From contig DIFG01000063.1 in NCBI GenBank assembly GCA_002419025.1, positions 1-34,726 on the forward strand: a stretch of DNA of 34,726 nucleotides, given 5' to 3'. The notes under the pieces are model-generated. The model ran no database searches. It was not told the DNA's origin and saw only the letters and a program-made list of their open reading frames with translations. This document shows positions 13,123-21,590 of this stretch, in pieces. Source of the stretch: Deltaproteobacteria bacterium UBA5754. Its GTDB lineage: Bacteria > Desulfobacterota > Dissulfuribacteria > Dissulfuribacterales > UBA5754. The translations under genes and the position numbers were made by a program. Numbering within the stretch: position 1 is the stretch's first letter; each line of letters opens with the position of its first letter.

Positions 13123-15300
13123 TTAGGACGGACGCCGCGTTCCGTGTCCAAACAAATGGAAAACGGTTTCGTGTATGGCGTCGAGGCGAAAGGGTTTGGG
13201 CAGGAGGGCATCGACGTATCTATCCGTGAGATCCTGCCCTTCGTACTCCGCACCCCATCCCGTCATGAGGACGACCTTGATGTCGGGATGCGCCTTTTTT
13301 GCCTCCCGGGCGAGATCCCATCCGCTCAACGAGGGCATGCCGAGATCCGTGATGAGGATGTCGTGGCGGGATTCTCCCAAGGCCGCCAGTGCGCGTGACG
13401 GATCGGTGATCCCCGTGACGCGGTGGCCCGCCTGTTCAAGTGCCAGGGAGATGAGTTCCACGATCTGTGCTTCATCGTCAACGACGAGGATTTCGCAGGA
13501 TCTGCCGTTTTCCTGTGACGGGCTATGGGGTCTTCCCGCGGGTGTCTCCCGGGAGGCGGGCAGGAAGAGGGTGAAGGTGGCACCGGCCCCTTCCGTGCTC
13601 GAAACGGTGATCTTTCCCCCTGCCTTTACGATGAGACCATAGGAGACACTGAGTCCGAGGCCCGTGTTCCCGACCCCCTTTGTTGTGAAAAAGGGATCGA
13701 AGATCCTTTTTTTCACATCTTCGGGCATGCCGACGCCCGAGTCGTTCACCTCCACGACGACGAAGCGGTCCGCGTCCGCGGTCCGGATGGATATGGTCCC
13801 TCCTTCCGGCATGGCATCCACGGCGTTGAAGACGAGGTTCGTCAGGATCTCCCGAAACTCCGACGAGTGAAAGGCGGCGGGCCTCTCGGCCTCGAGGGCG
13901 AGGTCGAAGCTGACGGTAATGCCGTTTCGCTGGGAATCGTCCTTCCATTTGGGACGGGTGAGTTCCATCACATCTTTGATTGCGGCGTTCACGTCCATGG
14001 CCCCTCGAAACCTTTCGCCGCGATCCATGCCCGTGAATGCCTGGAGCCGGCGGACGGTGTGCGCCCCATCCTGGACCGCTGTTTCTATGTTCCGGATCCT
14101 TTGGCAAAGTCTTTCGTCTGTGATGTCTCGGGAGAGGAGCTGGGCGTTTCCGAGGATGGAGGTGAGAAGGTTGTTGAAGTCATGGGCTACCCCACCTGCC
14201 ATGGCGGCGAGGGCCTGGAGTTTTTCCGTGTGAAGAAGGGCATCCGCCATGGTTTTTTGTTCCGTGAGGTCATGAAGGATGAGGATGCCTTTTTTGCCGG
14301 TCCCGGCTGGATCCTTGATGGAATGGATGTAGACCTCGGCCGGAAAAGGGATTCCGCTCCAGTTTTCGATTCGGGCCTCCGTGAGGTGGGCCCGGTCCTC
14401 GGTCCGGAGACGGTCCATGAGGGAACTGTAATCGGCCTTGTCGCTGAAGAACCTCTCAGGTGTGAATCCCACCAGGTCGGAATCCGTGCACCCCATGAGC
14501 CGAAGAAGGGCGGGATTGACCGTGAGGATACGGAAATCCTCGTCAAGGAGGGCGATCCCCTGGGGCGCGTTTGCAATGACGGACTCAAGATAGGTCATGG
14601 AGGCGCGCATTTTTGCGTTTGCCCGGTGAAGTTCTTCGGTCCGTGCGTCAACGAGCTGTTGAAGATAGCGATGGCTCGCATCGAGCCGTTCCCTGAGGTC
14701 GGTGGAGGATATGAGATGGGCCAAAACATTGGAAAGGATGACGAGTGCCCTTTTCTTTGAGGGGGGAAACTCGGTGGGTTGGGAGCAGCTCAGGTTGATA
14801 ACCCCCTTGCCCATGAGCGGGAGGCAGACGATGGAGCCGGGGCGGACCGTCGAACCCTCCTTTTGGGGGATGGGCGTCGAATGGGTGTCCTCTATGAATC
14901 TGGGGACCTGGGTCTCGTGAACCTCCCAGACTATCCCTTCTCCCGGACCAAACCTGAGTCCCGTATTGAAGTCGAGAGGCGGACCTCCTCCAAGTGTCTC
15001 GTGGATCCCTGCTGCTGCAACGAGGACAAGGTCCTTTCCGTCTTCTTCCTTGAGGAGGATGGATGCGTTTTCAAAAGGGGATTCCTCGATCAGGATCGTG
15101 GCCATCTCCTTGCAGAGGGCCTGGATGTTAGGGGATCCGACAGCGGCATCCGATGCGCGGAGGATGATGCCAAGGGCGTTTATCTGGTCCATCAGGGAGG
15201 CGTCAAGATCCAGGAATCCCCTCTGTAGGAGTTCGTCGCAACCGGTGTCATGCATGGCGCATCCACGCGGGCATGTCTGGGATGGATTTTCCCTTTCCAT
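13123..15300 (-). CDS. Soluble hybrid histidine kinase (GAF-PAS-HK-REC)
   Basis: 725 residues and no membrane segment, so a cytoplasmic sensor. In order: GAF domain (about 43-198), coiled linker (200-235), PAS domain (238-350), HisKA with phospho-accepting H373 in AGGVAHDFNNLL, HATPase with the N-box NLVFNAVDAMPEGG, G1 DSGVGMP and G2 TGLGLSVS, and a C-terminal receiver (about 605-720) with the aspartate in ITDLGMPSLSGWD. The VAHDFNN form is typical of NtrB-like and PAS-linked kinases. ATG 15300 was picked as nearest to the upstream HDOD stop (5-bp gap); ATG 15255 is possible. The signal and partner are unknown. The HDOD gene next to it suggests a shared pathway. Confidence 0.88.
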   Translation of the reverse strand: MERENPSQTCPRGCAMHDTGCDELLQRGFLDLDASLMDQINALGIILRASDAAVGSPNIQALCKEMATILIEESPFENASILLKEEDGKDLVLVAAAGIHETLGGGPPLDFNTGLRFGPGEGIVWEVHETQVPRFIEDTHSTPIPQKEGSTVRPGSIVCLPLMGKGVINLSCSQPTEFPPSKKRALVILSNVLAHLISSTDLRERLDASHRYLQQLVDARTEELHRANAKMRASMTYLESVIANAPQGIALLDEDFRILTVNPALLRLMGCTDSDLVGFTPERFFSDKADYSSLMDRLRTEDRAHLTEARIENWSGIPFPAEVYIHSIKDPAGTGKKGILILHDLTEQKTMADALLHTEKLQALAAMAGGVAHDFNNLLTSILGNAQLLSRDITDERLCQRIRNIETAVQDGAHTVRRLQAFTGMDRGERFRGAMDVNAAIKDVMELTRPKWKDDSQRNGITVSFDLALEAERPAAFHSSEFREILTNLVFNAVDAMPEGGTISIRTADADRFVVVEVNDSGVGMPEDVKKRIFDPFFTTKGVGNTGLGLSVSYGLIVKAGGKITVSSTEGAGATFTLFLPASRETPAGRPHSPSQENGRSCEILVVDDEAQIVELISLALEQAGHRVTGITDPSRALAALGESRHDILITDLGMPSLSGWDLAREAKKAHPDIKVVLMTGWGAEYEGQDLTDRYVDALLPKPFRLDAIHETVFHLFGHGTRRPS

Positions 15301-15305
15301 TGGGG

Positions 15306-16190
15306 CTACGATGAAGTCTCCATGGCCATCCAGAGTGAATGGGCCTTTTCGAGGAGACAGGGCATGCGTCTCCACAGGGAGAGATATTCCCTGGCAGGGA
15401 TGTGGGCAAGGCCGAGGATCGTCTCGTCCATGGAAAGATCGTTTTGCCTGCCGTTGGAGGGCCTGGCAGCGTCCTTGCCTTTTTCCGCCATTCGGGCCAG
15501 GGTGTCTGCCACTGCGATGACCGCCGTTTCCTTCTGAAACGCCCCGGCGTTTTCGGGTTCGTGGTGGTGTGAAAGGGCGGCCCGAAGGACGGGCGGAAGG
15601 CACCATCGTGCGCCGAGCCAGGTCGATATGGCAGTATGGGTGAGGCCGACCTCTGTTTCCGCCTCGTACAGGGAGATATCCCTTTCCGTCGCGATCTGGG
15701 CCGCCATGCCGTAAAGATCCTGGAGAAACGTTGCCATCACGATGAGGCCGATATCGTGGATGAGGCCGTGGAGATAGGCCGCATCACTGGATGTCAGTTC
15801 ACGGGCTGCGAGGGCCGTGAGAAAGGAATGGCGCCAGAATCTTTCCATGCTGAAGGCCGGGTGGGTATTCCGGGTGTTGAGCTGCTGGTGGACGAGGATC
15901 GAGAGGATGAGGAGCCGCACCTCCTTTTGGCCGAGGGTGACGATCGCACGTGGGATGGAGTCGATCTTGCCCCGGCAGCCGAAGAAGGCGCTGTTTGAGA
16001 CCTTGAGGACGACGGATGTAAGACTCGGGTCCTTTTCAATGACGATTGATATCTCTTCCGGACCTTTTTCGTCCCTTACGCCGCGGAGGGCTTCAAAGAG
16101 GATCGGGCTCGGGATCCAGGACAGGGAGGCGATTCTGCGCCGGGCCTGGCAGATCATGTCATCCCGGGAAATTTCATGCGTCGTGTTCAT
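15306..16190 (-). CDS. HDOD-domain protein
   Basis: 294 residues. The HDOD domain spans about residues 15-215: SLSWIPSPILFEALRG, the IEKDPSLTSVVLKVSNSAFFG stretch, and the HDIGLIVMATF helix that corresponds to the HD-like site. HDOD proteins lack hydrolase activity in known cases and act in signalling, motility or stress control. The gene is directly upstream of, and probably co-transcribed with, the hybrid kinase. Its ATG has no Shine-Dalgarno sequence and lies one base after the TAA of a small upstream frame, so translation may depend on coupling. Confidence 0.85.
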   Translation of the reverse strand: MNTTHEISRDDMICQARRRIASLSWIPSPILFEALRGVRDEKGPEEISIVIEKDPSLTSVVLKVSNSAFFGCRGKIDSIPRAIVTLGQKEVRLLILSILVHQQLNTRNTHPAFSMERFWRHSFLTALAARELTSSDAAYLHGLIHDIGLIVMATFLQDLYGMAAQIATERDISLYEAETEVGLTHTAISTWLGARWCLPPVLRAALSHHHEPENAGAFQKETAVIAVADTLARMAEKGKDAARPSNGRQNDLSMDETILGLAHIPAREYLSLWRRMPCLLEKAHSLWMAMETSS

Positions 16191-16191
16191 C

Positions 16192-16277
16192 TTAGGTTTT
16201 GGAGATGCGATCTTTCATAAAGGTGCAGCGCGAGGGAAAAACAGGGCATAGTCCGCATCCTGAGCATTTTGATCTAT
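16192..16277 (-). pseudogene. Cys-rich C-terminal gene remnant (tentative)
   Basis: An open frame ending in TAA one base before the HDOD start encodes KCSGCGLCPVFPSRC followed by TFMKDRISKT. Four clustered cysteines suggest the metal-binding tail of a larger protein. Upstream the frame runs straight into a family B palindromic element with no start codon before it, so the rest may have been lost when the element inserted. The short length also allows a chance reading. Confidence 0.25.
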
Positions 16278-16420
16278 GGGGAGCCTCGGAAAATGGCCCT
16301 TTCGCCCGATGGCTGTGTTGCTCTTCGGTCAAAAATGCTCACATACAGGAAATATGCTCCGCTTTTTGACCCCTTCGCGCCTTGCCCTCGAACGAAATTC
16401 CTCATTTTTCGAGGCTCCCC
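16278..16420. mobile_element. Family B palindromic element, copy 2
   Basis: 143 bp with inverted ends GGGGAGCCTCGGAAAATG and CATTTTTCGAGGCTCCCC. The left interior (CCTTTCGCCCGATGGCTGTG, then CGGTCAAAAATGCTCACATA) and the right interior (CCCTCGAACGAAATTCC) match copy 3 at 31406-31549. It lies between the Crp/Fnr gene and the HDOD gene. Confidence 0.75.
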
Positions 16421-16522
16421 AGGGACGACACTGGGCTGGGGCGAATGGCCTGTTTTCGTGGTTCCCTTTGCCCTGTTTATCGGATGACAACGTGAAAGAC
16501 TTGAGGCCCCTTGAGAGGCCGG

Positions 16523-17224
16523 TTATCCCAGGCGCTCAGTCCCGTCGGCAAGGGCCTCCATCCTGTCTCCATCGAGGATCGTGATCCGGGATCCGTCCAC
16601 GTGGATGAGGCCATGGGAGGACATCCTGGCAAGGATTCGGGAAAGGGTCTCCGGTATCGTCCCGAGGAGGCTTGCGAGAAGGCCCTTTCTGAGATCGAGG
16701 TCCAGCTCATTTGCCCCGCCCTGGCGTTCCCTGAGGAGCAGTAGATAGGCGGCGAGTCTGCCAGGCACGTCACGGAGGGAGAGGTGCTCGATCATGACCG
16801 TGAATTTTTTGAGCCTGCGGGAGAGGACCGCAAGCATGGTGAGGGCGAGGGTGGGATCCTTGCGGATGAGCGCCACAAACCGGTCCCGATGGAAGAAAAC
16901 GGCCTCGCTTTCCTGCAAGGCCTCGGCAGAGGCGGGGAATGGGATCCCCTCGAAGGCCGTGGCCTCGCCGAAGGGCTCGCCTGGGCCGAAGACATGGAGG
17001 ATCTGTTCCTTTCCGTCCGGGGAGAGTTTGAAGATCTTCACCCGCCCGGATGCAAGGACATAGAAGCCGTTTCCCGGATCACCATCGAGGAAGAGGAGTT
17101 GACCCCTGGCGAACCTTTTGATCTCGGCGATCGCAGTCAGGTCCCGGAGTGTCTCCCGCGCCTGACCCTCGAAGAGGGGAAAGGAGGAGATCAGGGCATC
17201 AATCCGTCCGGCGGCATCAGACAT
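16523..17224 (-). CDS. Crp/Fnr-family transcription regulator
   Basis: 233 residues. A cyclic-nucleotide-binding-type beta-roll spans about 14-130 (FARGQLLFLDGDPGNGFYVLASGRVKIF). A long dimer helix (about 130-160) and a winged helix-turn-helix (about 168-222, with LLASLLGTIPETLSRILARM as recognition region) follow. There is no N-terminal cysteine cluster, so it is not a classical FNR oxygen sensor; it resembles the Dnr/NnrR or general CRP branch. Its ATG overlaps the ychF stop by 8 bp with no separate Shine-Dalgarno sequence, implying coupling. The ligand and targets cannot be told from sequence. Confidence 0.88.
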   Translation of the reverse strand: MSDAAGRIDALISSFPLFEGQARETLRDLTAIAEIKRFARGQLLFLDGDPGNGFYVLASGRVKIFKLSPDGKEQILHVFGPGEPFGEATAFEGIPFPASAEALQESEAVFFHRDRFVALIRKDPTLALTMLAVLSRRLKKFTVMIEHLSLRDVPGRLAAYLLLLRERQGGANELDLDLRKGLLASLLGTIPETLSRILARMSSHGLIHVDGSRITILDGDRMEALADGTERLG

Positions 17225-18266
17225 TGAAACGAAAGTTGATTACATCCCCGTCCCTGACAGGGTACTCCTTGCCCTCGAGCCGGACCTTGCCCGCCCGCTG
17301 GGCATCGGCGTAGGAGCGACTTGCGAGGAGGTCGTCGCAGGAGATGACCTCGGCCCGTATGAAACCCTTTTCGATGTCCGAGTGGATGACACCGGCGGCC
17401 TTCTGGGCCTGTGTGCCTGTCGGTATGGTCCAGGCCCGGACCTCGTCCTCGCCCACGGTGAAAAAGGAGATGAGACCGAGAAGTCGGTACGACTCCTGGA
17501 TGATTCGCATGGTGGCGGGCATGTCAAGGGCGAAATCCTGCCGAAAGACATCCGCCTCCTCGGGGGATAATTGCGCAAGCTCCATCTCGAGCCGGCCCTT
17601 GACCTCGACCACCGGGACATCCGCTGGGAGCGAGAGGGAGACCGTGCCCATATCCGAGTCGTCCCCGGAGTTGAGGACCGCGATGCAGGGTTTTGCGGAG
17701 AGAAAGGCATATCCCTTGAGGAGGGGGGATCGGGCGATCTCGGTATCCGAGCGTAGGGGCGTGCCAGCATTCAAGAGATCCCGCGCACGGCGAAGGAGTT
17801 CGAGTTCCATCGGGTCTGACTTTTTTCCCTTTGAGGCGTCCTTTTCCAGCCGCTCAAGCCTTTTTTCCACGGAGATGAGATCGGTGAGCACGAATTCCGC
17901 ATCGAGGGCCTCGATTTCTGTCTGGGGATCCGGCGGCTCTCCGGGGTATTCGAAATTTCTGAGGACGATGAGCAGGGCATCGGCTGGCCTGAGATGTCTC
18001 AATGTCTCCTCAAGGGCCGAGCCCTTTTCTTCCCGCACCGAGACCTCGCCTGCAACGTCCACATAGGTGATCTGGGCTGGGGTCACCTTTTTCGGATGGT
18101 AGCGGTCGGCGAGTTTTTCGATCCGGTCGTCCGGCACGGAAACAACAGCCAGATTTGGCTCCCTTTTTCCCCCTGTATAGCCTGAGACCTCCGCCTTCCG
18201 CCCGGTAAGGGCATTGAATACGGTCGTCTTGCCACTTCCCGGAAGCCCGACGATCCCGATCTTCAT
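17217..18266 (-). CDS. ychF: YchF-like Obg-family nucleotide hydrolase
   Basis: 349 residues, slightly shorter than typical YchF (about 363). The G domain begins at residue 1 with GLPGSGKTT (7-15) and has the switch/G3 region VDVAGEV. The DUF933/TGS-like C-terminus ends GDVINFRFNV. YchF proteins bind ribosomes and hydrolyse ATP. Here the usual NKxE-type specificity motif appears as CIAVLNSGDD, so nucleotide preference is uncertain. ATG 18266 forms an ATGA overlap with mogA and has GAGGG upstream. It sits between mogA and a Crp/Fnr gene in one operon. Confidence 0.9.
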   Translation of the reverse strand: MKIGIVGLPGSGKTTVFNALTGRKAEVSGYTGGKREPNLAVVSVPDDRIEKLADRYHPKKVTPAQITYVDVAGEVSVREEKGSALEETLRHLRPADALLIVLRNFEYPGEPPDPQTEIEALDAEFVLTDLISVEKRLERLEKDASKGKKSDPMELELLRRARDLLNAGTPLRSDTEIARSPLLKGYAFLSAKPCIAVLNSGDDSDMGTVSLSLPADVPVVEVKGRLEMELAQLSPEEADVFRQDFALDMPATMRIIQESYRLLGLISFFTVGEDEVRAWTIPTGTQAQKAAGVIHSDIEKGFIRAEVISCDDLLASRSYADAQRAGKVRLEGKEYPVRDGDVINFRFNV

Positions 18267-18760
18267 GGCCTGCGTCCCTCGTGGCACGGGGTGGGATCCC
18301 CCTTGGTCTTAAGAAGGGCGTGTTCGAGGACCGGGAGGATCGCCTTGAGACCCGAGACCGCACCGGAGGGGCTTCCCGGCAGATTCACGATAAGGGAGCC
18401 CGCCCTCACACCTGCGAGACCGCGCGAAAGCATGGCCATGGGCGTCTCTGAGGCCCCGTGCCGTCTCATGGCCTCTGGGATGCCTGGGATCTCCCGCTCG
18501 ATCACCGAGCGGGTGGCCTCGGGAGTGACATCCCGGGGGGAGAGCCCTGTGCCGCCGGTGGTGACGAGGAGATCCACCCCACTACGGATCCACTGGAGCA
18601 GGGACTCCTGGATGGCAGCTGTGTCGTCCGGTACCATGGCCGTGGCCCGCACCTCGAACCCGTGCCCTTCGAGAAGCCTTGCGAGGGCGGGTCCGGCTGT
18701 GTCGATTCTCTCGCCCTTTGATGAACTGTCGCTGACAGTAAGTACTGCTGCGCTGAACAT
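18263..18760 (-). CDS. mogA: Molybdopterin adenylyltransferase (MogA/MoaB family)
   Basis: 165 residues. The MoCF_biosynth fold is evident: AAVLTVSDSSSKGERIDTAG at the N-terminus and TTGGTGLSPRDVTPEAT at about 66-82, the conserved substrate-binding loop, then NLPGSPSGAV. The enzyme adenylylates molybdopterin before molybdenum insertion. MogA and MoaB cannot be separated reliably by eye. It starts 6 bp after the EF-G-like gene and overlaps ychF by ATGA, so it is inside an operon. No other molybdenum cofactor gene is in the window. Confidence 0.88.
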   Translation of the reverse strand: MFSAAVLTVSDSSSKGERIDTAGPALARLLEGHGFEVRATAMVPDDTAAIQESLLQWIRSGVDLLVTTGGTGLSPRDVTPEATRSVIEREIPGIPEAMRRHGASETPMAMLSRGLAGVRAGSLIVNLPGSPSGAVSGLKAILPVLEHALLKTKGDPTPCHEGRRP

Positions 18761-18765
18761 GTTTC

Positions 18766-20847
18766 TTATGCCTTCGCCTTGTCCCCTGATGCTGCCGCGA
18801 TCACCTTTTCCGCCAGGTTGGCAGGCATCTCCTCGTAGTGGGAAGGCTCGACGGTGTATGTGCCCCGGCCGGCGGTCATGGTGTTCAGGTCAATGAGATA
18901 TCGCTGGATCTCCGAGAGGGGGACATGGGCTATGATGACTTGGTGACCCTCGCCTGGTTCCATGCCCATGACACGGCCTCTCCTGCTGTTGAGGTCCCCG
19001 ATCACGTCCCCGACGGCATCGTCCGGTACCTGGATGGTGAGCTTCATAATGGGTTCGAGCAGGGTGGGCTTGGCCTCGAGGACGCCTTTCTTGAAGCACT
19101 GGATGGCGGCTATCTTGAAGGCGGTCTCAGAGGAGTCCACCTCGTGGGATTTCCCGTCATAGAACCGGACCTTCACGTCCACGACCGGATAACCAGCTAA
19201 CGGTCCGGAGAGGATGGCCTCATGGAGCCCTTTTTCTACGGCAGGGACGAAATTCCTCGGGACGTTCATGCCTACCAGGGCCTCTTCGAATTCAAACCCC
19301 TGTCCGCGGGCAAGGGGGGAGATGTCGAAGTGGACCTCGGCGAACTGACCGGCCCCCCCGGTCTGTTTCTTGTGGCGATAGATGACGCCCTTCTGGACGC
19401 CTTTGATGGTCTCTCGGTAGGGGATCCTCGGGAGTTCCAGGTCCACATGCACACCGAACTTTCTTTCCATCTTTTCAACGGTGGTTTCGATGTGGATCTG
19501 TCCCATGCCCGAGAGGATGATCCCTCCTGCCTCTGGATCCCTGTCCACCGAGATGGCCGGGTCCTCTTCCATGAGCCGGGCAAGGGCGATGCTGATCTTT
19601 TCCTCGTCCCCCCGGCTTCTGGGTTTGAGTACGTAGGAAAGGACCGGATTGGGAAGCTGGACGAAGGGATAGGCGATGGGAGCGGACGGGTCGCTCAGTG
19701 TGTCGCCTGTCGAGGTCTCTTTGAGTTTGGGGATGGCGATGATCTCGCCGGGACCGGCGGAATCGGCGGGGCTGAGCCCCTTTCCCTCGACCCTAAGGAT
19801 CTGCCCCACTTTTTCAAGGGTGTTCCCGGCTGTGGAGAAAAGGGTCTGATCCGGGGAGATGACGCCGGAGACGACCCTAAGGAGCGAGAGGCGGCCGGCA
19901 TAGGGGTCGATCGTGGTCTTGAAGACGATCGCCGAGGCCGGGGCATCGGAAGTGGCGGCGCGGTTGATAGGCATCCCGGTTTTGGGATCCGTCCCTGGGA
20001 CCTCCCCGCGCGCATCAGGGGAGGGGAGGAGGGAGGAGATAAGGTCGAGGAGGTTGGGGATGCCGATGCATAGGAGAGCTGAGACGCAGACGACAGGGGC
20101 GAATCCCCCGGCGGCAATGCCCTTTCCGAGGCCGGAGACGATTTCGTCTTCAGTGAGTTCCTCCCCTTCGAGAAATTTTTCGAGGAGGGCGTCGTCCGAT
20201 TCGGCCGCGTACTCTATGAGGTTGTTCCGGAGATCTGACGTCTCCTCGATCATGCCTTGCGGGATGTCTTCAGTGCGGAATTTCCCGCTTCCGTCCTTTT
20301 CATACACATATGCCTTCATGCGGATTAGATCCACGAGGCCTGAGAAGGTCTCCTGCGAGCCGATGGGCATGAAGAGGGGCACTGTCTTGACACCCAGATC
20401 TTTTTTTACAACTTCGACGGCTTTCATATAGTCGGCCCTTTCCCTGTCCATCTTGTTGACAACAAAGATGGTCGGTAGGGCGTTTTCCCGCACCATGGAC
20501 CAGATCTTTCCGGTCTGGGGCTTGACAGGGTCCACGGCGTCGATCACGAAAAGGGCGGTGTCGCCACAGCGCAGGGCGATTCGCGTCTCGGTGTGAAAAT
20601 TGTCGTCCCCTGGGGTATCGATGAAATAGACCGCCGTCTTGTTCCAGGAAAGGTGATGTGCCGAATTTCCAATGGTGATGCGCCGTTTGATTTCCTCGGG
20701 CTCGAAGTCGAGAACGGATGTCCCGTCATCCACCTTGCCCATCCGGTTAGTCGCCTTTGAGGTGAAGAGCATGGCCTCGGCAAGGGAGGTCTTTCCGGAT
20801 GCATTTTGTCCTACGATGACAAGGTTTTTAACAGAGCCCGTTTCCAT
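18766..20847 (-). CDS. Elongation factor G paralogue (EF-G2-like)
   Basis: 693 residues with all five EF-G domains. The G1 loop reads GQNASGKTS (13-21) instead of the canonical GHIDAGKTT-type sequence. Switch I is IKRRITIGNS, G3 is DTPGDDNF and G4 is NKMD. The end YEEMPANLAEKV matches EF-G domain V. These deviations, and the lack of rpsL, rpsG or tuf neighbours, mark it as the second, EF-G2-like type rather than the housekeeping factor. Such paralogues can translocate or act under stress, but their roles differ between species. AAGGG precedes the ATG, and a promoter lies at 20908-20936. It heads the operon with mogA, ychF and a Crp/Fnr gene. Confidence 0.9.
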   Translation of the reverse strand: METGSVKNLVIVGQNASGKTSLAEAMLFTSKATNRMGKVDDGTSVLDFEPEEIKRRITIGNSAHHLSWNKTAVYFIDTPGDDNFHTETRIALRCGDTALFVIDAVDPVKPQTGKIWSMVRENALPTIFVVNKMDRERADYMKAVEVVKKDLGVKTVPLFMPIGSQETFSGLVDLIRMKAYVYEKDGSGKFRTEDIPQGMIEETSDLRNNLIEYAAESDDALLEKFLEGEELTEDEIVSGLGKGIAAGGFAPVVCVSALLCIGIPNLLDLISSLLPSPDARGEVPGTDPKTGMPINRAATSDAPASAIVFKTTIDPYAGRLSLLRVVSGVISPDQTLFSTAGNTLEKVGQILRVEGKGLSPADSAGPGEIIAIPKLKETSTGDTLSDPSAPIAYPFVQLPNPVLSYVLKPRSRGDEEKISIALARLMEEDPAISVDRDPEAGGIILSGMGQIHIETTVEKMERKFGVHVDLELPRIPYRETIKGVQKGVIYRHKKQTGGAGQFAEVHFDISPLARGQGFEFEEALVGMNVPRNFVPAVEKGLHEAILSGPLAGYPVVDVKVRFYDGKSHEVDSSETAFKIAAIQCFKKGVLEAKPTLLEPIMKLTIQVPDDAVGDVIGDLNSRRGRVMGMEPGEGHQVIIAHVPLSEIQRYLIDLNTMTAGRGTYTVEPSHYEEMPANLAEKVIAAASGDKAKA

Positions 20848-20907
20848 GCTTTTTCCCTTTCCGGTGTGGTTTCGCGGCCCAGATCCTTATACGGACCACA
20901 ATGAGGA

Positions 20908-20936
20908 AGATAATGAATCGCAACAACTTGCGTCAA
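20908..20936 (-). promoter_or_regulatory. Sigma-70-type promoter of the EF-G2 operon
   Basis: Minus-strand -35 TTGACG (20931-20936), a 17-bp spacer and -10 TTATCT (20908-20913), about 60 bp before the EF-G-like start. Spacing and both boxes are good. Confidence 0.6.
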
Positions 20937-21389
20937 GGGAAAAATTAGGACTGATGCCGCTGAAAGAACCTGATCTGTTTTGTTCATGGCGTCCTTGTGG
21001 AGATTGCCCATGACAAAGGCCGGCGCTCCCCCTTGGGCACGGTCAGCACAAGATTATGCGGCAGATGAGCTGATTGATGCTGGCAACATCCTGCCCTGAA
21101 ATCTCCGTCCAGGGTGTCCATTGTGTCCACTTTTTTTCGCCACTTCAGATTGCTCAAGGATGAAGCGCTTCATGAAAGACCTCGAACCAGGATTTCATGT
21201 GAAACGCATCATAGTCTAGATATCCAATCGGGCCAGCCTCCCCCATGCCGTTTCGCAGCATTCGGCGTATATCGCGGCCCCTGGCCGGTCTATAATCGAT
21301 ACGCGAGGCTTTTGAGACAGGGCTGCTTCTCGCAGACCCCCCTGTGGATGTGGAATGTGGTGCGAAGCATCCCGGGTCGAAACGGGGTC
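20937..21389. other. Intergenic stretch with no gene seen
   Basis: Between the EF-G2 promoter and the tRNA-His terminator I see no convincing reading frame, no RNA fold and no copy of the repeat families. Short frames here lack ribosome sites and family resemblance. Confidence 0.4.
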
Positions 21390-21432
21390 AAAAAATAGAA
21401 AAGGAGTCACAGGTCTTAACCTGCAACTCCTT
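21390..21432 (-). terminator. Intrinsic terminator of tRNA-His
   Basis: On the minus strand AAGGAGTTGCAGGT (21419-21432) pairs with ACCTGTGACTCCTT (21401-21414), then TTCTATTTTTT follows. It is a strong hairpin 9 bp after the tRNA 3' end. Confidence 0.8.
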
Positions 21433-21440
21433 GATTTCAT

Positions 21441-21517
21441 TGGGGTGAGCGATGGGATTCGAACCCACAGCCTTCGGGGCCACAACCCGACGCGCTAACC
21501 GTTGCGCCACGCCCACC
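21441..21517 (-). tRNA. tRNA-His (GTG)
   Basis: 77 nt, including an encoded CCA and the extra G at -1 typical of tRNA-His. The acceptor stem GTGGGCG pairs with CGCTCAC (one G-U). The D arm is GCGC...GCGC. The anticodon stem TCGGG/CCCGA encloses TTGTGGC, anticodon GTG. The T arm carries GGTTCGAAT. It has its own promoter (21540-21568) and terminator (21390-21432). Confidence 0.97.
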
Positions 21518-21539
21518 ACAGTCGTGTCGTGGGCGTATC

Positions 21540-21568
21540 TATTAACTGGGATTGGGGAATCGTGTCAA
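21540..21568 (-). promoter_or_regulatory. tRNA-His promoter
   Basis: Perfect -35 TTGACA (21563-21568), a 17-bp spacer and -10 TTAATA (21540-21545), 22 bp before the tRNA. An inverted repeat (21546-21556 with 21575-21584) encloses the -35 box. Confidence 0.7.
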
Positions 21569-21590
21569 GGGAAACCCAATCCAGGGTTGC

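Noticed and set aside
13525..14760. Plus-strand frame of 411 codons
   Set aside because: It is antisense to the hybrid histidine kinase; the kinase frame has full domain motifs.
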